Source of the DNA: Opitutaceae bacterium
GTDB lineage: Bacteria; Verrucomicrobiota; Verrucomicrobiae; Opitutales; Opitutaceae
Reading direction: 5' to 3'
DNA length: 8,167 bases
NCBI GenBank assembly: GCA_031266495.1
Contig: JAISAX010000047.1
Location: forward strand, 1 to 8,167
Shown here: piece by piece, positions 6,941 to 8,167 of the stretch
Layout of the letters: each line of letters starts with the position of its first letter
Numbering within the stretch: position 1 is the stretch's first letter
Translations under genes and position numbers: made by a program
Notes under the pieces: generated by a model
Told to the model about the DNA's origin: nothing
Database searches by the model: none
What the model saw: the letters and a program-made list of their open reading frames with translations, nothing else

Positions 6941-7984
6941 TCACGGACGCCCGGATACCGTTTTCCCCTCGCGCCAGAGTCCGGGGATGAGAATCGAACG
7001 CGGCTCGTCGGGCACGCCCTTGTCCCCGTGCGCCACGAGCGTGACGAGCAGGTCGAGCGCCGCCGCGCCGATCGTTTCGTGGCGGGGCACCGTGCCGCTG
7101 ATGTCCGGCGTGTTGAGCTGCGCCGCCAGCCACGCGAAACCGGTCTCCCCGCCATCCATCCGCCGGATGCGCCGCACCTGCGGAAGCAAGAAATCCACCT
7201 GGCTCACCACCGCGTCGGGCCGGTATTTTTCCAGCCACTCGACCGGCGCCGGCTCCTCGCCCGACCTGACCACCAGCGCCGGGATGCGTTTCCGCACCGG
7301 CAACTCCTGTTGATACACCGCAAACCGGGCCGCCGCCAGCCGTCCCAGACGCTGCTCCACCGCCTCGTGCGTCACGAACCCGATTCGCCCGTAACCACGC
7401 GCCGCAAACTCGGCCAGGATGACGGACATGTTCTCATACATGTCCGTCTGCACCCGGTGCAGCCTCGGCGACTCCAGCATGTATCCGATGGCCACTGACG
7501 CGAAATCCTCCCACGGAAACCCCGCCAGCACCGACTTTTTCGGCAACGGTCCCGGAATCACCCCGCGAATCCCGCGCGCCCGCAAAATCGCCCCCAGCCG
7601 CGCCAGCGACCGGCCCGGCTCACGGGTCCAGAAAACATCCACCTGATAACCCAGGTTTTCGGCCCGCTCCCTCATCCCGGCCAGTATCCGGTTGTGGGAT
7701 TCAAGGTGTTTTTCCGTCCATGCGGACGGGGGGGTTTCGGCAAGGAAAGCGAGCGTCTCGCGCTGCACGCCGCTGCGGTCTCCCGACCGGAAGCTCCGCA
7801 TCAGCGTCGTGACGGACGCATTTTTCCGGTAACCCAGTTCCCGGGCGATTTTTACAATTCTCTGCCGGGTGGCCGCGGCGATTTGCGGATCGTCATTGAG
7901 CGCCCGGGATGCCGTCGAGACCGACACCCCGGCGGACCTGGCCACGGCCGGGAGGGATATCGGGGAGGAACGTGATCGCAACAC
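6941..7984 (-). CDS. LacI-family transcriptional regulator
   Basis: This is a repressor of the LacI/GalR family. An N-terminal helix-turn-helix (about residues 9-57: ISLPAVARSAGVSVSTASRAL, then LGYRKNA with the hinge region) is followed by a periplasmic-binding-protein-like sugar-sensing domain. That domain includes RIGFVTHEAVEQRLGRLAAARF and the C-terminal TIGAAALDLL...PRSILIPGLWREG typical of the family. From the GTG at 7984 it has 347 residues, the usual length. The frame is open up to a TTG at 8038, which would add 18 residues. I prefer 7984 because the extension resembles no family N-terminus and a palindrome spans 7976-7990. No Shine-Dalgarno site supports either start. The gene is followed after 97 bp by the glycoside hydrolase, and matching palindromes at both genes suggest autoregulation and control of the hydrolase, with a sugar effector of unknown identity. 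The family is secure; the start is uncertain. Confidence 0.92.
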   Translation of the reverse strand: MLRSRSSPISLPAVARSAGVSVSTASRALNDDPQIAAATRQRIVKIARELGYRKNASVTTLMRSFRSGDRSGVQRETLAFLAETPPSAWTEKHLESHNRILAGMRERAENLGYQVDVFWTREPGRSLARLGAILRARGIRGVIPGPLPKKSVLAGFPWEDFASVAIGYMLESPRLHRVQTDMYENMSVILAEFAARGYGRIGFVTHEAVEQRLGRLAAARFAVYQQELPVRKRIPALVVRSGEEPAPVEWLEKYRPDAVVSQVDFLLPQVRRIRRMDGGETGFAWLAAQLNTPDISGTVPRHETIGAAALDLLVTLVAHGDKGVPDEPRSILIPGLWREGKTVSGRP

Positions 7985-7990
7985 TTGCGG
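7976..7990. promoter_or_regulatory. Probable LacI-family operator 2, at the start of the regulator gene
   Basis: TCGCAA-CAC-TTGCGG is palindromic apart from its outermost base pair. It shares 14 bases with the site at 6892-6906 in opposite orientation, and the similarity extends into a following GCG with one mismatch. It covers the preferred GTG start of the regulator, where a bound repressor would block expression of its own gene. If the regulator really starts at 8038, the site is intragenic, which is less usual but possible. Confidence 0.65.
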
Positions 7991-8058
7991 AGCGAATCGG
8001 TTGTCATCCCGGTCAGGCAATCCCAAAAGAACCACCAATCCGTATCGTCAGGAGCCGG

Positions 8059-8104
8059 GAAAAGGGTTGAAAAGGGTCGGAGGGAGGGGAATGAAAAGGG
8101 TCGG
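8059..8104. repeat. Short direct repeats GAAAAGGGT upstream of the regulator
   Basis: GAAAAGGGT occurs at 8059-8067, 8069-8077 and 8093-8101. The last two are part of a 13-bp direct repeat TGAAAAGGGTCGG (8068-8080 and 8092-8104) with a 24-bp period. On the coding strand of the regulator this is a pyrimidine-rich tract before the gene. I find no convincing -10/-35 pair or coding region in 7985-8167. The role is unknown: a binding site or a simple duplication. Confidence 0.6.
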
Positions 8105-8167
8105 GTGACGGAGCGGCGGGATGCCTGCGAAGTGCCTGCGGGCAGCTCGCCGCGGGATCGCATGAGG

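Noticed and set aside
5710..6990. 426-residue plus-strand open frame antisense to the glycoside hydrolase
   Set aside because: Low-complexity Arg/Pro/His/Gln-rich product with no recognisable family; explained by the high-GC antisense of a real gene.
6862..7155. N-terminal extension of the hydrolase frame up to 7155
   Set aside because: It overlaps the C-terminus of the LacI-family gene in another frame, is Arg/Ser-rich without similarity to a domain, and the ATG at 6843 has a proper ribosome-binding site.
7852..8163. 103-residue minus-strand frame overlapping the start of the regulator
   Set aside because: Pro/Arg/Ser-rich, no recognisable domain, and it runs through the regulator's helix-turn-helix coding region in a different frame.
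8039..8167. Sigma-70 promoter for the regulator on the minus strand
   Set aside because: No pair of -35 and -10 hexamers with acceptable spacing is visible; the region is pyrimidine-rich repeats.

Overview
The window looks like a piece of a high-GC bacterial chromosome, most likely from the Verrucomicrobia (an Opitutaceae-like lineage). This is inferred from the strongly C-ending codon use, the absence of clear Shine-Dalgarno sites in front of several genes, the style of glutamate synthase, and the pairing of a LacI-family regulator with a cytoplasmic glycoside hydrolase. No rRNA or other phylogenetic marker is present, so the assignment is tentative.

Positions 1-5199 (+ strand) carry an ammonium-assimilation operon. 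The 3' two thirds of gltB (glutamate synthase large subunit, truncated by the window edge) is followed by gltD (small subunit). GltB makes glutamate from 2-oxoglutarate and glutamine-derived ammonia; GltD feeds it electrons from NAD(P)H. The operon is split by a compact foreign-looking cassette at about 3201-3680. The cassette holds a lower-GC gene for a four-helix-bundle protein of the 23S rRNA intervening-sequence (IVP/Avd-like) family, flanked by two arrays of a 7-bp repeat in inverted orientation that match at 44 of 46 positions. A Shine-Dalgarno-like AAGGA just after the gltB stop now lies about 480 bp from the gltD start, as if the cassette landed between the gltD ribosome-binding site and its start codon. 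gltD also carries an uninterrupted run of 28 C, read as nine prolines.

Positions 5200-5343 are non-coding. They hold a second, ORF-less structure with the same architecture: 7-bp-period arrays (GTC on the left, GAC on the right) in inverted orientation around a hairpin-rich core. gltD is therefore bracketed by two heptad-repeat elements, one with the four-helix gene and one without.

Positions 5344-7984 (- strand) hold a small catabolic unit: a LacI-family repressor and, downstream of it, a clan GH-A (GH5-like) glycoside hydrolase without a signal peptide. The same 14-bp sequence, the core of a 15-bp palindrome (CCGCAA-N3-TTGCGG), occurs at the repressor's start and again in the gap before the hydrolase gene. 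These are probable operators for autoregulation and for control of the hydrolase. Positions 7985-8167 hold no convincing gene, only short direct repeats upstream of the regulator.

The best candidates for something undescribed are the heptad-repeat/four-helix cassette inside a core metabolic operon, its ORF-less relative downstream, and the long C tract that could make gltD a slippage-prone locus.
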